A program made the translations under genes and the position numbers. From the NCBI GenBank assembly GCA_945871915.1, contig CAMBXO010000011.1:1-64000 (forward strand): 64,000 nucleotides of DNA, read 5' to 3'. This stretch comes from Singulisphaera sp. GP187 (GTDB lineage: Bacteria > Planctomycetota > Phycisphaerae > Phycisphaerales > SM1A02). The notes under the pieces are model-generated. The model worked only from the letters and a program-made list of their open reading frames with translations. It made no database searches and had not been told where the DNA came from. Below, in pieces: positions 45,707 to 54,089 of this stretch (within the stretch, counting starts at the first letter, position 1; each line of letters begins with the position of its first letter).

Positions 45707-45761
45707 GGGGGCTCCGTTGAAGGGTGTTGGGAGGGCAAATGGTAGCCTCGCCATCCACCGC

Positions 45762-46805
45762 ATGAGCACCCCAAAGGCATCAACGAACAGCGGTCAGAGT
45801 TCGCCCCATCAGGCCGCTCGAGGCGTGGTGACTGACAATCTTCTCAGCCTTCAAACTTTTATTTTGGACGAGGAAGCGCGCCATCCCCATGCAAGTGGCG
45901 AATTCAGTTGGATCATTTCGGCGATTTCTCTCGCCGCGAAAATGATTGCCTACAAAGTTCGGCATGTGCGTTTGCAAGGCGGAGTGGGTTCACAGGGCGA
46001 TGTGAATGTGCAGGGGGAAGAACAGATCAAAATGGATGTGATCGCCAACGAAGTGATCATGCGAGTGTTGGGCAGTCGCCATTCCATCGCGGTGCTCGGC
46101 AGCGAAGAAGATGAACAGCCCACGATTTTGCGGCGCGGTTCAGAGGGCGGAAAGTATTGCGTGCTCTTTGATCCACTCGATGGCAGCAGCAATCTGGATA
46201 CCGCGGTGGGTGTGGGCACCATCTTCACCATTCTCTTGAACGACCCAACGATTCCAGGCGCGGTCGAAACCGTCTGTCAGCCCGGTACCAAACAAGTTGC
46301 TGCGGGTTATGTGCTGTATGGAAGCAGCACCGTGTTTGTGATCACCACGGGTCATGGCGTGCACATGTTTGAATTGGACATGTCTGTAGGCAGTTTCCTT
46401 TTGGTGTCGCGAGATCTGAAAATGCCGCGTACGTGCAAGGTGTATTCCGTGAATGAAGCCAATACCGAAGGGTTTCCAGAGGGATATCAGCGCTATTTGA
46501 AATGGGCGCACGCGAATGACTACAGCAGCCGTTACATCGGCAGCATGGTGGCGGATGTTCATCGCACGCTTGTGAAGGGCGGCGTTTTTCTTTATCCGCC
46601 AACAGCCAAGCATGCCGGAGGCAAGTTGCGGTTGCTTTACGAAGCCAATCCAATGAGTTTTCTAGTCGAACAGGCTGGGGGCATGAGCGTGAGTGGAACC
46701 AAACGAACGATGGAGATTCAACCCAAAGAACTGCACGAGCGCACGCCTTTGGTCATGGGTTCGTCGGGCGAGGTCGAACATGTGCTCCGACATCTGCGGG
46801 GTTGA
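45762..46805 (+). CDS. fbp: Fructose-1,6-bisphosphatase, class I
   Basis: A 347-residue FBPase that removes the 1-phosphate of fructose-1,6-bisphosphate in gluconeogenesis. Family blocks: GDVNVQGEEQIKMDVIANE, the metal site DPLDGSSNLDTAVGVG, SSRYIGSMVADVHRTLVKGG, and YPPTAKHAGGKLRLLYEANP. The GEEQ and EED acidic residues are the expected metal ligands. The open frame begins far upstream in antisense of the thiolase gene; ATG 45762 matches the family N-terminus. It is followed after 27 bases by the second tricorn-like protease on the same strand, probably one transcript. Confidence 0.94.
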   Translation: MSTPKASTNSGQSSPHQAARGVVTDNLLSLQTFILDEEARHPHASGEFSWIISAISLAAKMIAYKVRHVRLQGGVGSQGDVNVQGEEQIKMDVIANEVIMRVLGSRHSIAVLGSEEDEQPTILRRGSEGGKYCVLFDPLDGSSNLDTAVGVGTIFTILLNDPTIPGAVETVCQPGTKQVAAGYVLYGSSTVFVITTGHGVHMFELDMSVGSFLLVSRDLKMPRTCKVYSVNEANTEGFPEGYQRYLKWAHANDYSSRYIGSMVADVHRTLVKGGVFLYPPTAKHAGGKLRLLYEANPMSFLVEQAGGMSVSGTKRTMEIQPKELHERTPLVMGSSGEVEHVLRHLRG

Positions 46806-46832
46806 TTGAAACAACAGAAGGAGACGCCGCTG

Positions 46833-49800
46833 ATGCGATGTTGTCACGCCATCATTCTTGTGTCGATCGTCCAAATGACCTGTGTCATGGCGGCCGCCGA
46901 TCTCGATGCACTTTCTCCGCCGCTTCCGGCAGCACCAGGTCGTGGCTACGCCATGCGCCCGGCGATTGCCGGTGACCAACTCGTCTTTGTTTCCGAAGGA
47001 GACGTGTGGAGCGCTCGCCTTGGCAAGGATCTTTCGGCCCCGATTCATGCCATGCGACTGACAAGCGGCACCGGAACTGAAACGGCCCCGGTGCTGTCAC
47101 CCGATGGAACTCTGGTGGCGTTCTCTGCCGACTACGACGGAACACCTGAGTTGTATGTGATGGCCATCACTGGTGGAGCACCCACGCGTCTGACCTTTCA
47201 CCCATCCATGGAACGACCGCTTACTTTTTCACCGGATGGATCTTCGGTGATCTATCGAAGTGATCGAGCCAATGCACTTGGGCGAAATGAAATGTGGAGT
47301 GTGCCGGTGACTGGTGGCGTGTCCGAGCCTCTGGGAATTGGCGAGGGATCACAAGCGAGCATCGATCCACAGACAGGTCGGATGGCGTTTACGCCATGGA
47401 GCAATGAACATTGGAATTGGAAGCGATATCGAGGTGGAACTGCTCCCGATGTATGGATTGCCGATGCGGATCGAAAAAAGTTCTCGCGGCTCACGACCAC
47501 TCGAGAAAACGAATTGTTTCCCATGTGGCTCCAGGGGCGTGTGTGGTTTCTTAGTGACACCGATGGCGTGATGAATCTCTGGAGCGATCGACCCGAGGGT
47601 GGCGATCGGCGCCAACACACTTCGATTGGTCCGAATGAAATCGATGCCAATTGGGCCAAGGCTGATCCGGCCCGCAATGGATCTCGAATTGTCTTTACGC
47701 GCGGAGCCGATGTCGTGTTGTTCGACGCCAAGGATGGCAGCCAGCAAACACTTGACCTTCGGCTGATCGGAGATCGGTTTGCAGATCGGTTGCGAATTCG
47801 ATCACCCATGGATGAGGCGACGGCGTTCTCTCTTGCTCCCGAAGCGGAGAACCTGCTGATTGAGAGTCGGGGTGAATTCATGGTGATCCCTCTTGGCGCC
47901 GCGCGGCCAAGCCATTCACTTCCCGCCAATCAAGTCCCTGGTCGCGGTGCAACGCGCGAGCGAGGCGCCGCATGGATGGATCAATCCAAGATTGCCTATG
48001 TCACAGATCGAGACGACGGGTATGCGCTGGTCGTGCGAGATCTTTCAGATTCGAAGAGCGAAGAGAGTCTGTTGGCAACCAGCACGATCTGGCTGCACGA
48101 TCCTGTTGCAAGCAGTGAGGGCACGCGTGTGGCATGGGGTGATAAGGCGGGCGTGCTGCGGGTGATCGATTGTGAAACCAGTCAAGTTGCGGAAGTGGAT
48201 CACAGTGTGAACGGTGCGATTCGCGACTATCGATTCAGCCCGGATGGGCAATGGTTGGCATGGACGCGGCCGCTTGCCAACGGTCATGGGCAAATCGTTG
48301 TGCGAAATCTGCAGTCCGGAGAGACCGCTCCGATTGGTCACGGCATGACCAATGATTCCACACCTCGGTGGGACCCTGCGGGTGCGTACATGTATTTCCT
48401 TTCCAATCGGCACATCGATCCAGTGATGGATGAAGTGGAACTGAACTTTGCAAACTTCAATACATCCGTTGTCTGCGTTCTTCCATTGAAGACCACCACT
48501 CCACCGCCCTCAGCGGCCGAAGCACGAGAAGCGGAATTTGATTTAGAAGCATGGGCAACCGGACAGCGAGGTGCGGGGCCGAAGGACTCAACCGAGTTGG
48601 AGTCAGACGAAGCCGCGGATGATGCCGAGGCGGAAGCAGCAGAGAGTGGCGATACTGACGCCGCAGCGGGCGAAGAGGCAACGGAAGCACCCGAGAAAAG
48701 CCTTCCGATTCAGGTGGACCTCTCGGACATGCAGAATCGCGTCTCCGTGTTGCCTATCGAGCCAGGAATCTTTGATGGCTTCGAGGCCGCGCCCGGCGCT
48801 TTGCTCTTGGGGCGTCGACCGCTTGAGGGTGTTGCCACAGAGGTGTGGCCGCGTCCACCACTTGGCATTCCAGGAACGCACCTTGAAAAATTTGACATCC
48901 TGAAAGAGAAAAGTTCCCCATTTGTGGAGAGTCCCTTGGTGGCATGGTGCGTGGACAATCCAGCAACGCATGTCGCCACATGGGATGGCGCAAGCATGCG
49001 ATTGTTGGATGTGTCGGAGGGCGATCCAGCGAGTGGGGAATCGCAGGAGGACGACACAGCAGCCCTCAATCTGGCGGGCATCACGATGGATGTCGATCCG
49101 CGTTTGGAGTGGCGGCAAATCTTTGATGAGTCGTGGCGATTGCAGCGGGATTTTTTCTGGCGTCGTGACATGGGCGGTGTGGATTGGGCGGCTGTTCGTC
49201 AGCGGTATCTGCCGCTGGTTGATCGAGTGGGAACGCGCGATGAACTCAACGAGTTGCTTGGAATCATGTCAAGCGAATTGGCCAACAGCCATGTTTACAT
49301 TGATGGTGGAGACTCCTTTCGCCAAGCGGAACCCGTGAGTATTGGAACCATGGGTGCGGAGTTGCAGCGGCGCGAGGATGGATGGGTGATTGCACGCGTG
49401 CTTCCCGATCAAAGTTCCAACGGAGGCCCGGCGAGTCCGTTGGCCGCGCCGTTTCGCGCAGTCAAATCGGGGACCTATGTTCTGGAAGTCGATGGGAAAC
49501 CCATTCCATCCAATCAGGAATTTGGTGCGGCGCTGGTGGGTCGAGGCGGTAAGCCGGTTCTGCTGACACTGGCAGATGCAGCCGATGGAACACATCGCCG
49601 CGTGGTCGAGGTGATTCTTCCAGAGAGCGATACGGAACTTCGATATCTCGACTGGGTGGAAACGAATCGGCGCCTTGTGGAACAGCAGAGCAAGGGCCGC
49701 TTGGGATACATGCACCTGCCGGACATGGACACAGCGGGGTTGACGGCATTCATCCGGACGTTTTATCCGCAGGCAAATTGTGAAGGCATGGTGGTCGACA

Positions 49801-50309
49801 TTCGCAACAATGGTGGTGGCTATGTGAGTTCCGTTTTGGTGGAACGATTGGCTCGCAAGCCGTGGTCGTACACCGTGCCGCGTGAAGGACTCACCACATC
49901 CAATCCGGGAAAAACGCTTGTGGGCCCCATTGCGGTCTTGATTGATCAAGGCGCGGGCAGCGACGGCGACATTTTTCCCGACAACATGCGTTCAGCAGGC
50001 ATCGGAACGCTGATTGGCACACGAACATGGGGTGGTGTGATTGGCATTGATATGGACAAAGGATTTGTCGATGGGGGCATGTCGTCGCAGCCTGGCTATG
50101 GGCACTGGACGGCCACGCGTGGATATGCCATCGAGAATGAAGGCGTCTCGCCAGACATTATGGTTGAACTCACGCCAGCTGACCGCGCGGCGGGGAGAGA
50201 TCCGCAATTGACCAAAGCAATCGAGGTGTTGCAATCCAAACTTCCGGCGGAGCGATTCGTTCCGCCGCGACCAGAGACGCAGCCGCCTACCTCGCCTCAG
50301 CCGAAGTAA
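46833..50309 (+). CDS. Secreted tricorn-like protease, second paralogue
   Basis: A 1158-residue exported protein. Signal peptide about 1-21 (CHAIILVSIVQMTCVMAAA), then PD40/WD40-type propeller repeats (SPDGTLVAFSADYDG, FSPDGSSVIYRSD) and an acidic Ala/Glu-rich linker (EAEAAESGDTDAAAGEEATE). A core with SELANSHVYIDGG (catalytic His region) and a PDZ-like part follow. The S41 domain carries the nucleophile Ser in DQGAGSDGDIFP, with Glu in AIENEGVSPDIMVE. Order and motifs match the tricorn-like protease at 7070-10687, but the linker is acidic rather than mixed Lys/Asp. ATG 46833 is supported by AAGGAG at 46817-46822; an in-frame TTG at 46806 is weaker. Downstream of fbp. Confidence 0.9.
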   Translation: MRCCHAIILVSIVQMTCVMAAADLDALSPPLPAAPGRGYAMRPAIAGDQLVFVSEGDVWSARLGKDLSAPIHAMRLTSGTGTETAPVLSPDGTLVAFSADYDGTPELYVMAITGGAPTRLTFHPSMERPLTFSPDGSSVIYRSDRANALGRNEMWSVPVTGGVSEPLGIGEGSQASIDPQTGRMAFTPWSNEHWNWKRYRGGTAPDVWIADADRKKFSRLTTTRENELFPMWLQGRVWFLSDTDGVMNLWSDRPEGGDRRQHTSIGPNEIDANWAKADPARNGSRIVFTRGADVVLFDAKDGSQQTLDLRLIGDRFADRLRIRSPMDEATAFSLAPEAENLLIESRGEFMVIPLGAARPSHSLPANQVPGRGATRERGAAWMDQSKIAYVTDRDDGYALVVRDLSDSKSEESLLATSTIWLHDPVASSEGTRVAWGDKAGVLRVIDCETSQVAEVDHSVNGAIRDYRFSPDGQWLAWTRPLANGHGQIVVRNLQSGETAPIGHGMTNDSTPRWDPAGAYMYFLSNRHIDPVMDEVELNFANFNTSVVCVLPLKTTTPPPSAAEAREAEFDLEAWATGQRGAGPKDSTELESDEAADDAEAEAAESGDTDAAAGEEATEAPEKSLPIQVDLSDMQNRVSVLPIEPGIFDGFEAAPGALLLGRRPLEGVATEVWPRPPLGIPGTHLEKFDILKEKSSPFVESPLVAWCVDNPATHVATWDGASMRLLDVSEGDPASGESQEDDTAALNLAGITMDVDPRLEWRQIFDESWRLQRDFFWRRDMGGVDWAAVRQRYLPLVDRVGTRDELNELLGIMSSELANSHVYIDGGDSFRQAEPVSIGTMGAELQRREDGWVIARVLPDQSSNGGPASPLAAPFRAVKSGTYVLEVDGKPIPSNQEFGAALVGRGGKPVLLTLADAADGTHRRVVEVILPESDTELRYLDWVETNRRLVEQQSKGRLGYMHLPDMDTAGLTAFIRTFYPQANCEGMVVDIRNNGGGYVSSVLVERLARKPWSYTVPREGLTTSNPGKTLVGPIAVLIDQGAGSDGDIFPDNMRSAGIGTLIGTRTWGGVIGIDMDKGFVDGGMSSQPGYGHWTATRGYAIENEGVSPDIMVELTPADRAAGRDPQLTKAIEVLQSKLPAERFVPPRPETQPPTSPQPK

Positions 50310-50323
50310 TCACTCCAGCACAT

Positions 50324-51874
50324 TCACTCGATGCAGCCGCGTTCCACAATTTTGAAATTGTGAATCGCCGTGAGGTCTCGCTTGCTCATGGTGCCAACCG
50401 AGAGCAATGTGCGTGCAAGTCGCTTGGGCTTTTTCACTGCCAACTTTCCAAGCATCGCAAATTTTGCATCCAGAATCTGTTTCAGGTTCGCCGTGGTGTT
50501 GCGAGCATGGCCCGATGGAAACATGACAAGACCGCTGTCGAAACTGGACCCGTTGGCCATGTCGACTTTGAGCGAGGTCGGAATGCCTTCCGGGTAACGG
50601 CGGTCATACTCAGCACCACCATGCTGAAAATCCATCTTGGCCATCAGTGAACGCGTTTCTGGATTCTTGATGGCCGCACGGTCATAGTCGTAGGGGCCAA
50701 GCATCAGTGTTGTCCAGGTGGCATCATTTCCGCCACTCAGTGACGCCGCAGGATCACCGGCCAGATGCTCCGCCGCCTTTCGCAGCAGCGTGCTCACGAT
50801 GTACACCATGCTGTGATCGGCGCTTTGCCGCGTGGATGGATCTCGCTTGGCAGGATCGCCAATAATGCCGAACGCCGGTTCATACGCCGTCACCACGATT
50901 CGTTGAATTGCGTGCGGCGTCTTTGCAATCTCCGGATGTTTTTGAATCAGATCAATCATGCCCTGCAAGGCACCCGCGCTCTGGTGTTCGTAGAGACCAA
51001 GTTTGAAGTGCATACCCATGACCGCAAAGTCGTCTCCGGTCATGGAGAGTTGCAAGTCAAAGGGGCTGTCGCCGCTGGTCTGTTCAAACTGACGGAACAT
51101 GCTCTCCGGATTGCGGAAGATGTCACGAGGACCCATGAATCCACGCATGGATCGTTGCATGCACAGCACGGCGAATTCGGTGCTGATTGCAGCACTCGCC
51201 CCTTTGGAGTCGCTCAATTGCTTTCCAGCACGGATCGCCCGCCACGGAATGGCATGCGCCACAAACATTCCGATGGCACTCTCAATTTCGGCCGCACTGG
51301 CTCCGAGCATGGCTCCGTACACCGCAGCACTGGCAATCGCTCCATGCACCACATGGTCGATCTTGTAGGTCTTCAGCGAAAAGACTTCGGCCAGCCGCCC
51401 TCGAATTTCATCGACACACACCATGCCGCGCAGGGCGATCGCACCGTCTTCTCCGGCGAGTTGTGCCGCCGCAATGGGAACAGCATAAAAATCATTGTGT
51501 CCAAATTCCCCGGCGGTATGACCCAGCGACGGGCGATATCCAAAATTGGTTCCGTTGCTGTCCCATTCGCGAACGGCGGCCACATTGGCAACCACGGCCT
51601 TTTCCGGCGCCACGGCTCGAGTGCTTCCAAAAACCGTCACACCCTTTTTTGTTGGATACCGCAGAGCCTCGGCTCGAAGCAGTGTGGGCGCGTTCGTGCC
51701 GAGCGCCAGCGCACTTGCACCGCACAGCACAGCATCGGTAAAGAAAAGGCTGGTGCGTTCCAGCACGGCGGCACTCGGAGAACCATCACGCAAAAAGTCG
51801 ATGGCGTACTGCCCGATTCCAAGGGCTTGATTGGAATTCCTAGATAGAACGCGTGGTGCGGTCGGGTCGCTCAT
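50324..51874 (-). CDS. MmgE/PrpD-family protein
   Basis: A 516-residue MmgE/PrpD protein, a family that includes 2-methylcitrate dehydratase. Visible blocks: VREWDSNGTNFGYRPSLGH (the conserved Asp-Ser-Asn-Gly loop), HVVHGAIASAAVYGAMLG, GASAAEIESAIGMFVAHA, RAIRAGKQLSDSKGASAA, a long QRIVVTAYEP strand and the C-terminal DPSTRQSADHSMVYIV. In methylcitrate-cycle organisms such proteins dehydrate methylcitrate in propionate breakdown. The nearest neighbour upstream is the B12-binding/G-protein fusion for a CoA mutase, so a propionate or branched acyl-CoA role is plausible. No methylcitrate synthase or lyase gene is present here. Confidence 0.85.
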   Translation of the reverse strand: MSDPTAPRVLSRNSNQALGIGQYAIDFLRDGSPSAAVLERTSLFFTDAVLCGASALALGTNAPTLLRAEALRYPTKKGVTVFGSTRAVAPEKAVVANVAAVREWDSNGTNFGYRPSLGHTAGEFGHNDFYAVPIAAAQLAGEDGAIALRGMVCVDEIRGRLAEVFSLKTYKIDHVVHGAIASAAVYGAMLGASAAEIESAIGMFVAHAIPWRAIRAGKQLSDSKGASAAISTEFAVLCMQRSMRGFMGPRDIFRNPESMFRQFEQTSGDSPFDLQLSMTGDDFAVMGMHFKLGLYEHQSAGALQGMIDLIQKHPEIAKTPHAIQRIVVTAYEPAFGIIGDPAKRDPSTRQSADHSMVYIVSTLLRKAAEHLAGDPAASLSGGNDATWTTLMLGPYDYDRAAIKNPETRSLMAKMDFQHGGAEYDRRYPEGIPTSLKVDMANGSSFDSGLVMFPSGHARNTTANLKQILDAKFAMLGKLAVKKPKRLARTLLSVGTMSKRDLTAIHNFKIVERGCIE

Positions 51875-51925
51875 GGTGTCTCGTGGAAGGGGGGCACCAA
51901 TCTAGCAGCGACCATGTTGAACGAT

Positions 51926-53041
51926 TCAACGGGGGAACAACGCTTTGAGCAATTCCGCCACACCCTTGCCCTGCGTGGCAATGGTTTCAAGAATCGGACG
52001 GCCCGCCGCAACATCAAGCAATTCGCGCACCAGTTTCGCTTCGCCCGCATGATCGGCTTTGTTGGCCACAAACACATCAGCGATTTCCAAAATGCCAGCC
52101 TTATCCATTTGCACGCTGTCACCCATGCCAGGCACTACCACCACAGCTGTGTGATCCACATGATTTCGAATGGCCACATCATTTTGTCCGGCACCGACCG
52201 TTTCAACAATCACTTCGTCAAAGCCAGCTTCACCGAGCAGACCAAGAATGTTCGGAAGACTTGCATAGTCCTCGCCCACGATCGCAAGCGATCGATAAAA
52301 GACTTTGTCATCAACTGCATTAAAGTCCACACGAAGTCGATCGCCCAGCAGCGCGCCGCCTGTGATGGGACTCATGGGGTCAAAGGCAATGACCGCCATG
52401 CGCCGGCCATTTCGCACCGCCTCACCCACCATGGATGCCACAAGCGTGCTCTTGCCAGCACCGGGGGCACCGGTGATCCCAACGACTCGCTTTGGTCGCC
52501 GCCCCACACCCTTGCCGCTTGGTGCGGCGTGCGCCATCGAAATGCGCCTTGCCAGACACGCTTCGGCACTTGGGGAGTTCAGCGGCGCATACGGTTTGAC
52601 CGACTCACGCACGCTGTCCACGATCATGTCGAGCCCGGCGCCAGTGTGGAAAATTCGATGCACGCCAGCATCTAAGAGTGGCTTCACATCTTCCTGCGGA
52701 ATGATGCCGCCCACATTCACGATCATGTCTGGGCGCCCCAGTGCACGACATGAATCAATGATCCGTGGCACCAGCACCAGATGGCTGTTGCTCATCATGC
52801 TGCACGCGATGCAGTCCGCATCTTCATCACGCGCACCGATTGCAAGACTTCGAGGCGTCTGCCACAAACCGCTGTAGATCACATGCACGCCGCTGTCCCG
52901 CAAGAGTCGGGCAATCAGTTTGACACCTCGATCGTGGCCATCGAGCCCAACTTTGCCAAGCAAAACGCGTGGCCGATGCGGCAAATCGCCGCACCGATCT
53001 CGTCGCTCTAAGGGTGTGGTTGGTTCAGTGGTTCCCTGCAC
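51926..53041 (-). CDS. Fused cobalamin-binding domain and MeaB/IcmF-type G-protein chaperone
   Basis: A 371-residue two-domain protein. Residues about 25-150 form the B12-binding domain of acyl-CoA mutases, with the cobalt-coordinating DxHxxG motif at 34-39 (DGHDRG). Residues about 185-371 form a GTPase: P-loop GAPGAGKST at 191-199, the switch-like DPMSPITGGALLGDR, ETVGAGQND and NKAD. The G-protein parts resemble those of IcmF, where B12 domain, G-protein and mutase are one chain. Here the chain stops after the G-protein, so the mutase substrate domain must be encoded elsewhere. Likely role: loading and protecting the B12 cofactor of a CoA mutase. Start GTG with AAGAAG upstream. Next to the PrpD-like gene. 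Confidence 0.85.
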   Translation of the reverse strand: MQGTTEPTTPLERRDRCGDLPHRPRVLLGKVGLDGHDRGVKLIARLLRDSGVHVIYSGLWQTPRSLAIGARDEDADCIACSMMSNSHLVLVPRIIDSCRALGRPDMIVNVGGIIPQEDVKPLLDAGVHRIFHTGAGLDMIVDSVRESVKPYAPLNSPSAEACLARRISMAHAAPSGKGVGRRPKRVVGITGAPGAGKSTLVASMVGEAVRNGRRMAVIAFDPMSPITGGALLGDRLRVDFNAVDDKVFYRSLAIVGEDYASLPNILGLLGEAGFDEVIVETVGAGQNDVAIRNHVDHTAVVVVPGMGDSVQMDKAGILEIADVFVANKADHAGEAKLVRELLDVAAGRPILETIATQGKGVAELLKALFPR

Positions 53042-53067
53042 GTCGCGTCTTCTTTGGGGACATGCGA

Positions 53068-53763
53068 TCAGGCTGGTGACGCAGAATCGGCGGTGCTTGC
53101 GGCGGCGGGTTGTTCAACACGCTTTGCTTCGCTTGTCCACTGGGTGGGGTACAAGCGATGTGCAATCGCTCCGATGATCAAGTGCATGTCCTTGTAGTCA
53201 TGGTCATCTAAAAGTACGGTTCGACCATCTTTCAATTTCAATTTTGCAGTCCATGTACTGCGTCGATCACCCGACGGGTTGCACCATCGACCCATGTCGA
53301 TGTCCTGAATATCTGAAGGGGTAATCACGGTGGATGGCGTCCTGAGTGTTCCGTCATCGTCCAATCTGTAGGGTCTTCGCGTGGTGCGAATAATTGGCCA
53401 AATAAACATGGGCACTCCCAAGACTCCGCAACCAATGATGTACAGCCACATTTGAACTGGGCGGTCGTAGGCCGCAGGCTTTGCTGGAACGGAGCTACCG
53501 TAGCGAGTCTTGATTTCGGTCAGCACGGCCTTTGCCGCGTCCAATTCCGCTAATTCGGCTGGCTTGAGTTCGGCGGTCTCGGCCGCTTTTTCAAGCGTGG
53601 AGCGAGTCTCCTTGGCCTTGTCATACGCCGCGGAATCAACTTCAAGTCCAGGGATCTTGACTTCGTAGTCGTACCAGCCCCACAAAGCGAAGATGGCGCA
53701 GATCACTGCAAACCCAGTGTTTCGCCAGAATGTAAATGGTTGAATTCCGGTGACGACGGCCAT
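53068..53763 (-). CDS. Hypothetical membrane protein with two transmembrane segments
   Basis: I do not recognise this 231-residue protein. A first hydrophobic segment (about residues 12-31, WRNTGFAVICAIFALWGWY) is followed by an Ala/Glu/Lys-rich, probably coiled-coil stretch (about 50-90). A second hydrophobic segment (about 106-126, MWLYIIGCGVLGVPMFIWPI) leads into a C-terminal soluble part with beta-rich text (RLDDDGTLRTPSTVI, AKLKLKDGRTVLLDDHDYKD) that could be a PH-like fold. The last residues are Ala/Ser-rich. The frame stays open 85 codons upstream through a hairpin-rich region; ATG 53763 is the more likely start. It precedes the B12-binding/GTPase gene on the same strand. Confidence 0.6.
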   Translation of the reverse strand: MAVVTGIQPFTFWRNTGFAVICAIFALWGWYDYEVKIPGLEVDSAAYDKAKETRSTLEKAAETAELKPAELAELDAAKAVLTEIKTRYGSSVPAKPAAYDRPVQMWLYIIGCGVLGVPMFIWPIIRTTRRPYRLDDDGTLRTPSTVITPSDIQDIDMGRWCNPSGDRRSTWTAKLKLKDGRTVLLDDHDYKDMHLIIGAIAHRLYPTQWTSEAKRVEQPAAASTADSASPA

Positions 53764-53800
53764 GATCGAAGAAGTGTATCGACCACCGAACCGAGAAACA

Positions 53801-53832
53801 CAAACGCCCCCGCATCCGAGCGAGGGCGTTTG
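53801..53832 (-). terminator. Terminator-like hairpin between nrdJ and the 231-residue membrane protein gene
   Basis: On the minus strand CAAACGCCC and GGGCGTTTG pair perfectly over 9 bp, with three further pairs inside the loop, followed by TGTTTCTC. The tail is T-rich but interrupted, so efficiency is uncertain. It separates nrdJ from the leftward genes. Confidence 0.65.
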
Positions 53833-54006
53833 CTTCATCGCGAAGGAGAAGACCCCCATGAGGGGCCACTCCGATGTGATCCGGCTTCCGTTCCGGATCA
53901 CGCGGCCGCCGGTAGTGGCCGCATTCGAAGGGTCGTTCGGAGCGCTTTCCGTGCTCGTTCGACCAGTGCCAAGAGGGTCCATCCACTCGCCGACCTTGGA
54001 TCCTCT

Positions 54007-54025
54007 ATGGGGTTTCAAACCCCAT
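54007..54025. repeat. 19-bp perfect palindrome
   Basis: ATGGGGTTT and AAACCCCAT flank one central base. It lies 65 bases after the nrdJ stop codon. It could be an operator-like protein site or part of an RNA hairpin. Confidence 0.8.
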
Positions 54026-54089
54026 CGCGAACATCTTGGATCGCCGTCGGAGCAATGACAGGGCGACCCAAGCGTGTATCAGTAATTCA

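Larger units (their letters stand above)
53764..54089. other. 326-bp spacer dense in inverted repeats, downstream of nrdJ
   Basis: No convincing protein gene. The spacer holds five clear inverted repeats: 53801-53832 (9 bp), 53854-53865 (4 bp), 53876-53901 (9 bp, GTGATCCGG / CCGGATCAC), 53902-53922 (6 bp) and 54007-54025 (9 bp with one central base). It could be the nrdJ 3' region or a separate small RNA on the minus strand that ends at the 53801-53832 hairpin. Confidence 0.55.

Noticed and set aside
53876-53901. Small SRP RNA (the minus strand reads CCGGAACGGAAGCCGG)
   Set aside because: The text is only superficially like the SRP helix 8 region; the conserved GGAAGCAGCC tract and flanking domain are absent.
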